64,000 nt of DNA from Lonicera japonica (taxonomy: Eukaryota > Streptophyta > Magnoliopsida > Dipsacales > Caprifoliaceae), in the NCBI GenBank assembly GCA_021464415.1, contig CM038471.1, positions 34,321,234 through 34,385,233 on the forward strand, given 5' to 3'. The translations under genes and the position numbers were made by a program. Numbering within the stretch: the stretch's first letter is position 1; every line of letters begins with the position of its first letter. The notes under the pieces are model-generated. The model worked only from the letters and a program-made list of their open reading frames with translations. It ran no database searches and was not told where the DNA came from. Positions 1 to 11,939 of this stretch are shown here, in pieces.

Positions 1-27
1 GCTGCTTGTTTCTAGTTTTTGGTTTTC

Positions 28-430
28 TTGGAAAATGATTGAAATCACACCGAAAGAATTTTTATTTCCTACATTAATTTGTATGAGAAGTCATAAAAGA
101 GGTGAGTGATTCTTTTCCTCATTTTTCATGGAAAAATTATCTTACCCATCGGCCAAAGAACTGGATTGTTGGAAAATGATTGAAATCACACCGGAAGAAT
201 TTTTATTTCCTACATTAATTTGTACGAGAAGTTGTAAAAGAGGTGAGTGATTCTTGTCCTCATTTTTCATGGAAAAATTATCTTACCCATCGGCCAAAGA
301 ACTGGATTGCATGGGAAAAATAGAAAAGGTAATGGAACAGATTACCAAATTACTCATCTCTTTTTCCAAGTTCTCATTCAAATTATTAGTGTTTTCAATC
401 ATTTTCTAACTTTTTTTTATTGAGCTCATC
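28..430. repeat. MITE family 1 copy with a 141-bp internal tandem duplication (intron 11 of copy A)
   Basis: Two near-identical 141-bp units lie head to tail at 28-168 and 169-309. The sequence belongs to a foldback element seen in several PDR introns: one end reads GTTGGAAAATGATTGAAAAC-like, and the other end is its inverse followed by a T run (about 385-425). A local tandem duplication of part of the element explains the structure. It fills copy A's intron 11 and pushes exon 12 outside the window. Confidence 0.75.
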
Positions 431-574
431 CATAGAATTTGAAATTTAGCAAAGGAAATGGTATCCTGTTATTCAAACTCGTAACCTATTTTACAAGACT
501 TTATAACCATCTTAAGATTCTTGGAATAGAACTAAACGCACAGAAAATCAATCTTCAAACTTGAGACTTGAGAC

Positions 575-1032
575 TTGAACTAAGGGGCTTGTTTGGTTTG
601 AGTTATAGGAAAGGATTTAGCATTTTAGATTCATGGAAAACACCTGTCATGGCATTTGAGTTCCTTTCCAATGTTTGGTTAAGACCGGAACTCTCATCTC
701 CTCATATTGAAAATAGCTTGCAAATATACTAATAACTATCAAAATAACTTTATTAAAATTGGTTTCCATGTTATAATATACTAAAAAATATAAATTTATT
801 ATAATGCAAAAGAAAATTATGTTATTTGTTAAATATACGGGTAACTTTTTCCAAAATAAAAATAGAAAAAGATTCCTAGGAATCCTCTTAGCTTTGCCCG
901 TGTTGAATATGAGAATTGATGAAGAACCTTTCCTCGGAATCCTGGATTCCTTTCCGAAACTCCAACCAAACATTGGAATCTTGAATCAACGGAAATTTAG
1001 TATTCGAAGAACGAACCTAAGGGAACCTACCA
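575..1032. mobile_element. MITE family 2 copy (intron 11 of copy A)
   Basis: The left end contains a TTTGGTTTGAGTTATAGGAA-like start. The right end contains the inverse motif around ATCTTGAATCAACGGAAATT and TAGTATTCGAAGAACGAA. Related sequence is found at 3470-3790, 24950-25060 and 28087-29010, all in PDR introns. There is no coding capacity; the short ORFs in it are chance. I could not fix a target duplication, so the superfamily is open. Confidence 0.6.
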
Positions 1033-1143
1033 GGATACATTAATTATTCCTTCATTGTGAGACATATTTTTTTTTTTTAAAAAAAGAAGAAAATTAAACT
1101 ATTCAAAGAACGACTAAACTAAAACCTTCTATTTGGCACTCAC

Positions 1144-4100
1144 CTCCCTGCCTCGGGACTGTAACCAATGACATAATAACTCAGACATGTCCAAACAAGA
1201 GCTTCCAACATTGAAATAGGGACCTTAAGAATAGCAGTTGGAATTGCATATGCCCACGCTGGATAAAAGTATAACTCTCTCTGTTTGTAGAAAACCGAAA
1301 GTCTTGCAACAGTCATGGACAACTCCGGGAACCCATCAACTAAAAGAATTGTGAGTCCATAGAAAAGTGCGCCTAGATAATAGTTTGCATGAAGAGTATC
1401 AACATCCATCCGAGTTCGCAAAAATACAGTGCTCGTGATCAATGCAATTATAAAAAGCTGCAAAGAGGAAGTTATTCTAGCTTAAGGTACAAGATTAAGG
1501 GTCAATCAGATAAAAAAAAAGTTGGAAAATAATTGAAAACACTAGTAAATGAGAATTTGGAAAAAAAATGAGTCTTTTGGTAAATGATGTTCTCTATTTT
1601 TATTTTTTTTTCTCGTTCTTCACAGAATTTTTTTCTTACCCATCATCCAAAGAATTGGATTCCAAGGAAAAAAAATATAAACATCTAACAAAATTACTCA
1701 CTCTTCCGACTTTTCATAAAGTTAGCTATGTTTACAAACTTTTTATCAAGCATTACCTAAAACATTCAATATTGATAGGAACGTCTAGTTAAACCCAAGA
1801 AGATATGATTATAACCTGAACTGATTTGAATACATAAAGAAAAGAATTCCTTCGCATTAGAAGAAATTCCCTCGACATGCAAGCTCTAAAGAGTGCCCCT
1901 TTGGAAAGAGAATGTGTGCTAAAGGAAATAGCCTTCTTTTCACTCTCCGACTTCACAAATGGATCAGAGAGTTCCTCCTTTATCTTTTTCCCAAAAGTGG
2001 ATTCCTTGAATTTCCTAGAGAAAGTATCAACCGTAACATAATTGTGAGTTTGTTCAGTCCGGTGCCAATATTGTGCTTGATCTTTTCTTGAGATAACCTG
2101 TGAACGTGTCAAAAGGTTAGGAGAAACAAGATTCCATTTGATAAAGAAAGTGGAAAATGATTGAAAAATTACCACTTTTATGAGAAGTTTGAAATAGAGA
2201 TGAGTGGTTTAGTTAAATGTTCTCCATCTTTTCCCCTTTTTTTCATGGAAAATGTTGTTACCCGTCACCTAGAGAATTGGATTCCATGGAAAAACTGAAA
2301 AACTAATAGAACTCCTCACCAAATCACTCACCCATTTTCCCAATTTCATGTAAAAATTATTAGTGTTTTCAATCATTTTCCATTTTTTTTATTTTTTTAT
2401 TAAACACACCCTAATAGTGCAAAAAAATATAATGATGAAGTTAATTACCTCCTGGAGGAAGTCAGCTACCCCTTTCCTTGTAGGGCACCTAAACCCACAA
2501 CCGTCAAAGAATTCTAGGACATTACTACGTGGTCCATGGTACACTATCTTTCCTTCTGCCATCAAGATTACATCATCGAAGAGATCAAAAGTTTCAGGTG
2601 CTGGCTGAAGAAGTGAAATGAGTATAGTAGCATCTGTATTGTGTGCTAGCTGTTGAAGACAAGCTATAATCTGATATGTGGTCGAGCTATCTAAGCCGTT
2701 CGATATTTCATCCATAAATAGAGCTTTCGTTGGACCGACAATCATCTCCCCTGAAAAACGTACCATTAATTATGAATTTTTTCAACATTCATTAACACCC
2801 ACATTGAATATTATCTACTCTGCTAAAGGTTCATTACTCTTGCATGAAAACTACCTGTAGTCAACCTTTTCTTTTGACCACCAGAGATGCCTCTCCTCAT
2901 GGCATCTCCTACCAATGTGTCCGCACAAATATCAAGGCCAAGAATCTGAGAAATTCCTAAATAATGAGTCAATTTTTAAGGAGTAATATTTGTTCTCCGA
3001 GTATGAATTACAAGAAGTAACTTAAGATCAGCTAAAAAGATTTACTTTTAGAATGTAATCTGTCTGAAGGGTTGTCTTTTGTCCTTCAACAGCAATTGCC
3101 TGTAAAATATTTTGTAAGGGAACATTTTTAGACATAATGCATAGTGTGTTGCATTGACTAGTATTTCAGATGAAGCTTTTTTTTCTTATCTCTAGTAAAA
3201 ATGACTTTCATGTTTTTTGAATGACTAGTAAGGTCACCTTTAAATGCTTCAATACCTTAATGGAGCATATACCATAAGGATTTCGCTACATGAACAATTA
3301 ATTTCTCTTGTTTTCATATATAGCATTCCCATACCATCACCAACTTCAGATACAAATGAACAACAGTGACAAACGCAAAGAAATTTTAGACTATATTTCA
3401 ATCACGGGATATCTAAAAACCAATATATTTCAATAGTGAACTGAATAATTGAGTTATCTTTGGGTATACCTTTAGGTTCCACTTGTTTCGTTCTTTAGAT
3501 CATTCCTAGAATCTAAATTCCCGTTTATTCAAGATTTCAACTTTTGGTTGGAGTTTTGGAAAGGAATCCAAGATTCCTATAAAAGGAGAATTCCCTTCTT
3601 CCATTCTCATATTCAATGAGTGGAAAGCTAAGAGGATTACTGCAATCCTTCATACTTTGCTTATGATAAAATTAACCCGACGTTAACAAAAAACTAAATA
3701 TCTTCCTTTTGCATATAATAAAGTAATATTTAATAGTATATGAGGAGAGGAGAGCTCCAGTTCTAACCAAACATTGGCAAGGAACCTTAAATGGATTCTC
3801 TATTCTCCTTATATAGACCGGCAAGAAACTTAGAGATGCTAAAAGTACCTTCATATAAGTATCTATATCAGGATCCGGAACAATCCCTGCCTCTTTCTCC
3901 CTTCTGCTTAGCTCCACCATCAGCTCTTCACAAGCAGAGTACAAGTTACTTTAACTACCAGTACAAGCATGTATCGATAACGAATCCACAACTAAAATAC
4001 GTATTTGTTGAATTCTCAAAACAAGTATACCTAACCGGCTTCCAATACCCTGACAACGGGCTGAAAAATCAAGGGTTTCCCTCACAGTCATCTGAGGTAT

Positions 4101-7100
4101 ATGTAGGTCATCTTGGCTTATATAAGCTGAAGTTTTTTGGGGCACAAACTCCTCCAGTTTGTATCCATTGTACGAGACTTCCCCTTTCACCTGTCATAGG
4201 AAAGAGTAAACACAAAATCTACAAAAGGAAGTAAAAAAATAGAAGTACCTATAGATGACACTTAAATTTTTCCAAGGAAAATTAGAAAAGGTGGAGAACA
4301 TCTCACCAGATCACTATTTTTTCCAACTTCTCATTACAATTAGTAGTGTTTTTCAATCATTTTCCAACTTTTTATCAAAGGAACCCTTATTATTTGACTT
4401 GTACTCCCTCTGTCTCTAATTAAGAGTCCATGTCTGACTTTCACATTTTTTTGAATGAAGTAATTTCATCACAGTAGATGGTTTAGGGAAAAAAAGGTTG
4501 TTTGCCACATTGAGTTTTGGTGCATTGATTATGTTCGCAAATGGAAAGTGGACTCCTAATTCGGGACGTCTTGAAAAAAAGAGTAGTGGATTCTTAATTT
4601 GGGAAGGAGGGAGTTTATACTAAGGTGTTAGTGTTAAGCATGATATCCATTGTGGTTACTAAGCTTTCGGGATATATGGTTTCTAACATGGTATTAGTTG
4701 TCTGGAAAGTCCAAGGTTCAAGTCTTGGTAACTCCATCCCCATATGATAGTCCTGCTATTATCTGTTTTGTACCTAATCCTTTTCCCGTCTACTTTCCAC
4801 ATGCAAGTATGGAGTCGCACAACAACTTATGCTTTTGGGAGAGATGGTTTCTAAAAGTTGGCACTAAGAAGATGAGATGTAAAGAGTGAAACCTTGAGAG
4901 ATTCATTTAGATTTCCTGAAAGGGCTTTCAAAAAAGAGGTCTTCCCGCAACCTGGAGGACCAAGTAGCAGAGTCATTCTGCAACATAATTAAAAGTCATT
5001 TGATCACACTTTAATTCACCAAAATAAACACGATGAAAAGAGTTGCAAAAATTCAACTAATAAATTATTATTTCCTCCCTTAAACTATAAATAGCAGTAG
5101 GAAACTGTTCTGAAGCAAAAATATTCTTGTGCAGAGTGTAAACGTGTAGTCAGTTTTACAGAAAGCAAACCTCTAAATTAGAACTTCTCAAAAGAAAAAA
5201 AGGAGAAGAAGAAGAAGAAACCAAATCACAATTTACTTCAATATATTAAAATCTATTAAGCTAGTTGTCCCAACTTCCATGCAGTGACAAAAATCCAAGT
5301 ACCTATCTTGCCAATTCCATGGACCAAATAGCAGCATTAATGATTTAGATCAATATAACAACAGCTAAAGCAATTTGCTCAATTAGCTAAAATATAAAAG
5401 CGGAATATACTACAAATCTACATCTATTTCAGTGGTACACACTCCATCTCAAATAAAAGAAGTTATTTGAAAGTCAAACTTTTTAAGTTATCAGAAGATA
5501 AAAAGGAAAATGTAGTTGAAATGATGCTTTATTGAGTTAAACAAAGTAGACTTAACTTAGATGAAGCTTAGTGGCCTACCTCCCGGGCTTAATGACACCA
5601 GTGACATCATTAATGATGCTTATGTTGGCCTCTTTCGACTTTAAACCAGGAAGCTTACCAATATCCTGTTAAAAAAATTCACGACCAAACTTACACAATC
5701 AGTATATATCTAGGGAGCAGCCACACGAAAAGCAGCTTTTATACATTGATGGATTCCTTTTTGGCATGCATCTTCATTCCATTTTGGGCACACGTTCTTT
5801 TTTTGGTTTTGGGGGGGTGGGTGGCATTGAGTAATTCACTCGTATGTGGGTTTATTACACACACCACCCCTGTGTTTAGAGAAATTAGAGTGGCCTTCTT
5901 CTGCTTAATTGTGTTTACCAATTTTAATTCCAATTTTGGTGAAAATTGCATGCGCTAGGATTAATCTCAGCATCTAATGAAGTTTCTCAATTTGGTATAT
6001 TTGAGAAATTACACAGAAAAAATCACAAAGAATTCAACATCAAGGTTGCCCATAAGTCAGGGGAGGTCGCTGCTAATAAATTTATAAAGTCAAGGGGCGT
6101 CTTGTAATTTCCAAAAGTGTGGGTGTAACAAACCTAAAATACAGGGAAAGTTACTGTAAATAGCCAATTGATGTTTCTACATTGTGTGAACCAGTGGCCA
6201 AGGCTTCCCATTTGAATCCTAAATGGCGAAAGTGACTGCAGGCAAACAAGCTCATCCAAAGTCACACTTTTTGAATTAGGCCCAGTTAAGGTAAATACAA
6301 ATTTACCGAACCTATCAAACATATGTATTAAATATGCGCACAAAAGACAAGCATTAAAAAATGTAAATATTAGAATCAAAAGTTATATTATAACTGGCAA
6401 TTGGCTCAAAACAAGATTGGATTAAAACTCAAATGCATCCATACATATGATGATTAAGCTACAAATTTACTCGCATAAAACCTGGGTTACTTACGGAAAG
6501 CATTCTTTTGAGAGAATTCCATAAAGTTGGGAGGGGCTTCCCATGAACCACCTCACACTCTGCTTCCACAAGCAGATTTTTATATCTCACCTCCACAGTA
6601 GGAAACTTCACACCAACTCTACAACAACAGGTGAAAAATTTAACCCGATAACCAATTCATACATCTTCAAAAGTCAAACTGATAGTAAAATATTTGGACA
6701 TGTAAAAGAGTGACGAAATTTGGAAACACTGGAACATATGCATAAACAAATAAAAACTTATAGTGTTGCAGCATATGAGTAAGAAGTAATAGTAATTTAA
6801 ATTATTTTCTTGCTTTCATAGATAACTTGAAGCATCAATCCTCCATACCTCACAGATATGCACTAATGTATGTACTGCTTATAGAAAGGACAAGAATGCA
6901 TACTTATCTGCTCTTTTTCTAAGTTTTTGCAACAAACGAAGATTGTCATTCTCAATTTGTTTAATGAGCCTCTCGATAAACATATGCCGTTCTAGAGCAC
7001 CAAGCTTAGTGACATCAATCACCCGTTTTCCTTTAGCTTCGACTTCATCACCATCATTTTCATCGAACAAAGATGATTTCAACCGTTCAAAAGTTGGCAA

Positions 7101-7284
7101 TCGGTCAATTGCAGCCCACTGTAGCACACATTCTTGATCAAAATCATCCTTGAAAGAACTTAAACTAGAATTGCTTCGGAAACTAGAAGTACGCCTCTGA
7201 GAAGATGATCTCAAACTTCTTCCTATCTCTGAAAGCTCGATCCCAAGTGACTGTATTTCGTCTGAGCCCGACTAACAGAGCCAT
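1144..7284 (-). CDS. PDR-type ABCG transporter copy A, 5' part, start disrupted, runs off the left edge
   Basis: Full-size plant ABCG (PDR) transporter, a family of plasma-membrane ATP-driven exporters with reversed NBD-TMD-NBD-TMD order. Visible exons, 5' to 3': 6904-7284, 6495-6618, 5580-5665, 4893-4977, 4031-4190, 3849-3925, 3046-3099, 2855-2945, 2449-2750, 1816-2097, 1144-1457. Exons 2-11 match copy B in length and phase, and all have GT-AG borders. They encode the N-terminal leader, NBD1 (Walker A GPPGCGKT, signature ISGGQ, Walker B FMDE) and the first membrane segments. Exon 12 is expected left of base 28, because the intron-11 sequence at 440-580 aligns with copy B's and the rest is MITE, so the missing 3' half is a window-edge effect. 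The conserved ATG (7282-7284) is followed at codon 5 by one extra base relative to copies B and C. The main frame is preceded by TAG. It is therefore a pseudogene, an allele with an altered start, or an assembly error. Confidence 0.85.
1510..1750. mobile_element. MITE family 1 copy (intron 10 of copy A)
   Basis: Starts with a GATAAAAAAAAAGTTGG motif followed by AAAATAATTGAAAACACTAG, and carries the family's central CTTACCCATCATCCAAAGAA block. The right end is degraded but keeps AACTTTTTATCAAG. Non-coding. Confidence 0.6.
2138..2413. mobile_element. MITE family 1 copy, foldback type (intron 9 of copy A)
   Basis: Inverted ends are clear: TTGATAAAGAAAGTGGAAAA on the left and the complementary AGTGTTTTCAATCATTTTCC followed by TTTTTATTAAACACACCCT on the right. 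The element ends about 35 bases from the exon-9 splice donor at 2449. Copy B carries a family member at the same place in intron 9 (26150-26692), so this insertion probably predates the duplication. Confidence 0.7.
3470..3790. mobile_element. MITE family 2 copy (intron 6 of copy A)
   Basis: Shares segments such as TTCTAGAATCTAAATTCC-like and TTTTGGAAAGGAATCC with the family members in copy B, here in reverse orientation. It occupies the middle of intron 6. No coding potential. Confidence 0.5.
4265..4388. mobile_element. Partial MITE family 1 copy (intron 4 of copy A)
   Basis: Only the right half is left: AGTGTTTTTCAATCATTTTC followed by CAACTTTTTATCAAAGGAA. It lies directly beside the Stowaway-like element at 4404. 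Confidence 0.5.
4404..4613. mobile_element. Stowaway-like MITE (intron 4 of copy A)
   Basis: Begins CTCCCTCTGTCTCTAATTAA after a TA dinucleotide and ends with the complementary TTAATTTGGGAAGGAGGGAG. CTCCCTC-type inverted ends and TA targets are the mark of plant Tc1/mariner-derived Stowaway MITEs. A relative with TA on both sides is in copy B at 24100-24288. Confidence 0.75.
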
Positions 7285-8304
7285 GACCCACAAGCAAGCT
7301 GACCTTCAAAGCTTGAATTACAAGAAGAGACACAAAGGAATGGGTGGGGGTGTGCGTATATTCACATAAATGGTCTCCCCTTGTTTTATAATTCAATATT
7401 GATGATGTCTGGGAACGTGTCATTTGTATATCTCAATAAACTCATGTTAATAATTATTAATAAAGATACTTTAATCCAAAGTCATCCCAAGAAATCCGGT
7501 GTATATTTGATGGAGATATTCTAATGCTCCTCTTTGGGGGTAAGAGATTTTTTATTTGTAAAAAAAAAATGAGTGTATATTATAACTATTTTCAAAAGGA
7601 TGGAGGAGGAGGATATAACAATTTGAGTTACAAAGCTACGGTAGTGGCTTCCCTTTAAACAAAATTTCTTAGTATTGCCAATTAATTCTAATTTTCTATA
7701 TATAATCATGTGTTAATTTTTTGTTTGTTTGTTCCTTTTCCTTTTCCTTTACGAGTCACTAAGGGGAAAGTTGGAAAGAGAAGATCATATCAGAAAGCAT
7801 GCATGGTACAAGCCATTCTACCAATGGAACAACTAGCCCAAGCATCCATGCAAAAGGGTGGGTAGGACCCACCTCAATAATAGCACAGATTCAAAGTCCC
7901 TTTAAAGAGAAATGATATTGCTGATCAATAAGAGGCAAAGACACATATTTGTAGTCATAAATTAAGGGGGAAAGTTGGAAAGAGAATTAAGATCATATCA
8001 GAAAGCAGGAACTTTTTCATAAGTACAAGCCATTCTACCAATGGAACAACTAGCCCAAGCATCCATGCTTAGGAAAAGGGTGGGTACCGGACCAACACCT
8101 CTAAGGACTGAGTAATATTCTTCGTTTTTTTTTTTGTTTTTTTTATTTTTTTTGCGTTCTTTTGTATCCAATGATTTATAAATGAAATGAAACATAAAGG
8201 AATAACAAGAATAAAGTATCACTTCTTTTGGAATGAGATGATGATTTGGATGGTGGTAGGAGCAACAATGATGGAGGTGGTGGCGGCAATGGTGGTGGTG
8301 GTGG

Positions 8305-8335
<31 letters not shown>

Positions 8336-9217
8336 GAAGAGGCGGCAATGGTGGTGGTGATGATGATGATGATGAAGTTGTTTAAGGGAGTGTTTAATGT
8401 TTTAATTACTAATTAAAAATAAAAAAAATGGTGTGTGTCCATAGAATAATTAAGCTTTTTTTTCAAGGGAGTGTTACAGAGTAAAGTGGAGTGTGTCAAT
8501 AGCAGCCCCCTAAATTAATGTTGTCATAAATTAGAATATACCAGAATATCAATGAGTGGGTAGACAATATACAAGAAATTTTACCAAAAAAAATTAATCT
8601 AAAGGATCGGACACATTATGATCTTCTACCACTTCTTTTTCTATACAAGCCACTAATTCGACCAATCTCAGCCAAAAAGTCATAGTAGACCAAATAAAAA
8701 GAAATCAATCCTTGCCCATTAATGAAGGAATGAAGCAACATGCTTCTACTCTATTGCATTCACATTAAGATCAATTTAGGAACCAAATAATATTATCCTA
8801 AAGACTCGGGTCACACGTGTAACATGTGGCTAAAACTTATGTACACAAAAATGAAGTTAAAATAATGGTTCTTATACAGTGAGTTTCCTGAGCTGATCAT
8901 ACCATGGGCCAGAGCTGACTTTCTGCACCTGAATCCAGCGGATGATTATTGTTGCGCAGTCACCAATTCCTTAACATGTCATTGCAAGTGCAGCCACTAT
9001 AGCTATATTTGGTCGTGTATAGCATCAAATGTATACTTCTTTTTTAAGGTTACCATTCCCCTCTTTTTGGGTTAGGCAGGTGATTTGTTGGTTGATGAAG
9101 TATCACATCAAATTGAGCAGGGAATTCAGGCCCATGAGGACCCAAGATGATGTTGGAGAACAGAAAAGTCACTGTTTTCACCAAAAATTGGGTGCCATAT
9201 CTCATACATCATTGTCA
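7285..9217. other. Upstream region of PDR copy A (duplicated block, left part)
   Basis: No gene is recognisable. Blocks align with the upstream regions of copies B and C: the ATCCAAAGTCATCCCAAGAA segment near 7470, the CTACTCTATTGCATTCACAT segment near 8745, and a 350-bp stretch from about 8890 that also occurs at 34200 and 43000. The region was therefore duplicated together with the transporter. The promoter of copy A should lie here, but I cannot place a TATA box with confidence. Confidence 0.6.
8283..8380. repeat. GGT/GAT trinucleotide microsatellite
   Basis: Two runs of GGTGGTGGTGATGATGAT type, each introduced by GGCGGCAATGG, form a local duplication of a compound trinucleotide repeat. 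Read on the minus strand it gives a poly-histidine ORF, which I take to be an artefact of the repeat. Confidence 0.85.
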
Positions 9218-9225
9218 CACTTGGA

Positions 9226-9752
9226 TAGTGGCGAAGTTTGGAATTGGAGCAACGGGGAGCAAAATTTAGTTGAAATTCAAAACACACTAAATCATTCTTA
9301 AAGCCTTAAAGCCTTAAAATCTTAATGCAAATATAATAATACTAACAATAATAGTTCATACAACTGAAATAGATCGTTGTGCGGCGTCGTGGGCTGTGAG
9401 TTGGTGGACGGTGATGGTCTGGTGCAGTCGTGGGACATAATGAAGAGTTGAGAGACTTAGAGGTGTAGCAGTGTAGTGTAATGGAGAAGAAGAAGAATGA
9501 GATGGTGAGTTTAGGAAGAAACTGTGAGCCTGAGATAAAGAAGAGGCTTTAATTTGTTAAGTTTATATTTTTTAAATTGTTCCCTAAATTTTTGCTCTTT
9601 ACAGTTAAATATCCTCAAATTTATTTTTATGCACAAAAATCTATATATATATATATATATATTATTTTTTTCCCAAAAAAGATCCCGTATCTAATGAAAA
9701 AATTTGAAATCCAACGGGAGGGGACACCTACCCCTATGTGGCTTCGCCCCTG
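9226..9752. mobile_element. hAT-type MITE in the copy A upstream region
   Basis: The 527-bp element has short inverted ends (TAGTGGCGAAGTTTGG at the left, CTTCGCCCCTG at the right) and is flanked by an 8-bp direct repeat CACTTGGA (9218-9225 and 9753-9760). An 8-bp duplication plus CAGGGGCGAAGC-type ends are characteristic of hAT elements. It contains an (AT)n run at about 9644-9662. The matching upstream regions of copies B and C lack it, so it arrived after duplication. Confidence 0.85.
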
Positions 9753-9760
9753 CACTTGGA

Positions 9761-10180
9761 TAATAGACACAAACCTCTTTTATTATCATTATTGTGGTGG
9801 TTATTTTTGTACCTAATTTAACTGGGAGATACCATTGCAAGAGCCATATTTTCCACCAAATCACCTCATTTTCATTGCTTTTAAATTGAGGTAAGTTGCT
9901 TGGAAAAGAACTATTGCTTTGACAATAATATCTACCATTTAATTAAGCTCAAGAATGATTGCATTTGGAGTATTCACCACCATTGAGTCAATTCATCAAA
10001 CCGTTAGTCTACACTATGAGTACAGGTCAAAATTTAACAGTTACAAAGATATTGAAACAGACCCATAATTTATTTTACAAAAGAAAAAAACAAGAAATCT
10101 TTCTAAAGGGTGCTAACCCGGAGAATCTGACTTTGTTTCCCGAGAAACAAACTCAGTTTCTTTTAAGGATTTGAATAAAG
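9761..10180. other. Upstream region of PDR copy A, right part (no gene seen)
   Basis: Non-coding. The ACAGTTACAAAGATATTGAA segment and its surroundings (about 9960-10080) are conserved in the upstream regions of copies B (34620-34700) and C (43580-43660). I see no open frame shared by the three copies here. Confidence 0.5.
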
Positions 10181-10183
10181 TTA

Positions 10184-10714
10184 TGGTGTGTTTGATTGGC
10201 AACATTTTTCATGAAAAATAAGCATTTTTTATTTGATTTGACAACTTAAAGTGTTTGATTGGCTTTTTTTTCTAGGCAATTCAATTTCCACTTTTGGCTC
10301 ACACATGTGCATTTTCAAGGCAATTGAGGAAAATGTTTTATTTGGGGGAGGTGGTTTTTTGTTTTTCATGCTTGGGCACGGTTCACGAGACAAGGTTTTT
10401 ACAATTTTTTACATTAAAAATGTCATAACTTAAAATATAAAATTCAAAATAATATAAAAATTTAATATTTAAGATATATTAATCAAGATCATTTAAAAAA
10501 GATCCATCATGACTATATAATTATGTAAAAAAATAATACCAATAATTTTTTCTACATTAAAAATGCCATAATACAACCAATATTTTTCGGGTAGAAAATT
10601 AAGCAATCAAACACACTACACTACATTTTTCATGCAACTCAATTCTAGGCAATTCAATTGCCGGTAACTTATTTTCTTTCCATGCAAATTCCACGCTTGC
10701 AATCAAACGCACCC
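10184..10714. mobile_element. Tourist-like MITE with a nested Helitron-derived segment
   Basis: Inverted ends TGGTGTGTTTGATTGGC and GCAATCAAACGCACCC are flanked by TTA on both sides (10181-10183 and 10715-10717), as in PIF/Harbinger MITEs. The inner part, about 10395-10565, is an inverted copy of the AT-rich monomer found repeatedly inside the Helitron at 13404-14709 (for example CCATCATGACTATATAATTA here and its complement there). Confidence 0.75.
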
Positions 10715-10935
10715 TTAGTGTAGTTGACCAAAAATCTTCAACGAGAATGAGAGTGGGATTAAGAAAATTGGGAGAGCCGTCAGCAGGATATATGGAAAAG
10801 AGCCTGATTCTAGGGTTTTCCATGTGCACTCACGTGATTTTGCATGTGTGAAATAGGAATCCACATGTCAATTGAAATGGTTGAAGCGAACATCTAGGCT
10901 GACAGAAACCTTGATTTTCGAAAACCAATATTAAT
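10715..10935. other. Far end of the duplicated upstream block of copy A
   Basis: The stretch around GAAAAGAGCCTGATTCTAGG and GGTTTTCCATGTGCACTCAC (10790-10880) aligns with 34925-35030 and 43940-44050. This marks the outer end of what was duplicated with the transporter. Confidence 0.55.
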
Positions 10936-10949
10936 GACTTGATGATGGT

Positions 10950-11925
10950 AGGGTTGTTATTTATATTACTTTTAAGAATTCATATTTCACACATACAATA
11001 AATGTGAATTACGGTGAAAATTACTTTTAAAACATATACGGTGTTATTTATATTCCTAAAGAATTTAACTAAAAATATATTTTAATATCATTTATTACTT
11101 TATTTATTATCTAATATTAAGCGAGTGTTTAGCACTATATTCTTTTCATTTGAATAGAGTTTATGGGAATGAATTCACATGTCATTAAACAAGTCTTATT
11201 TGAAAAATATTATAGTATTTTATTGTCTAACTAGGGTATACCCGTGCCATCCAGCACGGTGAAAAAATAAGATAAAAAGAGTAATGTGCTCTAAATCTAA
11301 ATAGACAAACATCATTAGTTTATTTTGACAATATAATTTTTTAATTAAATAAATTCAGCGAAAAATGTAAAAATAATCCAAAAATGTATGAATTCTTAAA
11401 TGTTACTCAATAATTTTTCTTGATTTTTTAAACATAATTTTATAGTCATGATGGATCTTGTTTAATTGATATTGATTAGTTGATTTTAAAAATTAAATTT
11501 TTATTAAATTTTGAATTTTTTATTTTAAGTTATAGCATTTTTAGTATATACAAAATTATTAGTTTGTGAGAGTTTATTGTGTGTATAATGTTGGTGTGAG
11601 TAATTTAACTTTGATGTGACATCTTGATGTGTGTATAAAACTCATCAAATGGTGTAGAATTAATATACACCATAAATGTGTATTTTTAACCATTAGATTC
11701 TTATACTTTTTAGATAATTTTTTTTGTCAAACTTGATGTTTATAATATAGATGTTAGGCAAGTTCTAATCAACAAACTCTTCTCATGTGGAACGAGTGCA
11801 TGTAATTGCATTCACTTCTCATTAGGCGAGCTCATTAGGCGAGCCTTAAGGATGTTATTGCTAATAAATTTTCCTTAGAAATTTGTTTGTGACAAAGGGA
11901 TGTAAATAACACTTCCGTAAAATAT
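10950..11925. mobile_element. Non-coding repeat element interrupted by Helitron 1
   Basis: The two halves (10950-11230 and 11752-11925) align in order with the uninterrupted relative at 12590-12960. Shared segments include ATTTAACTAAAAATA, CTCATTAGGCGAG and the closing AAATTTGTTTGTGACAAA-like stretch. Ends with TTATTTATA/TAAATAACA motifs suggest a foldback element. It is useful mainly as the host that dates the Helitron. Confidence 0.6.
11231..11751 (-). mobile_element. Helitron 1 (non-autonomous, 521 bp)
   Basis: On the minus strand it starts TCTATATTATAAACATCAAG (from 11751 down). It ends with the hairpin CCGTGCTGGATGGCACGG followed by GTATACCCTAG at 11231. It sits between A (11230) and T (11752), with no target duplication. 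TC start, GC-rich hairpin, CTAG end and AT target are the Helitron hallmarks. The relative at 12590-12960 carries the corresponding uninterrupted site at 12806/12807. No Rep/helicase is encoded. Confidence 0.9.
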
Positions 11926-11939
11926 AAATGGTCTTATTA

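Noticed and set aside
1..1143. PDR copy A appearing to lack its 3' half
   Set aside because: Intron 11 of copy A aligns with that of copy B up to about 440, and the rest of 28-430 is inserted MITE, so exon 12 is expected beyond base 1. The truncation comes from the window edge.
7998..8348. Poly-histidine ORF on the minus strand
   Set aside because: Created by a GGT/GAT microsatellite; no domain and no counterpart upstream of copies B or C.
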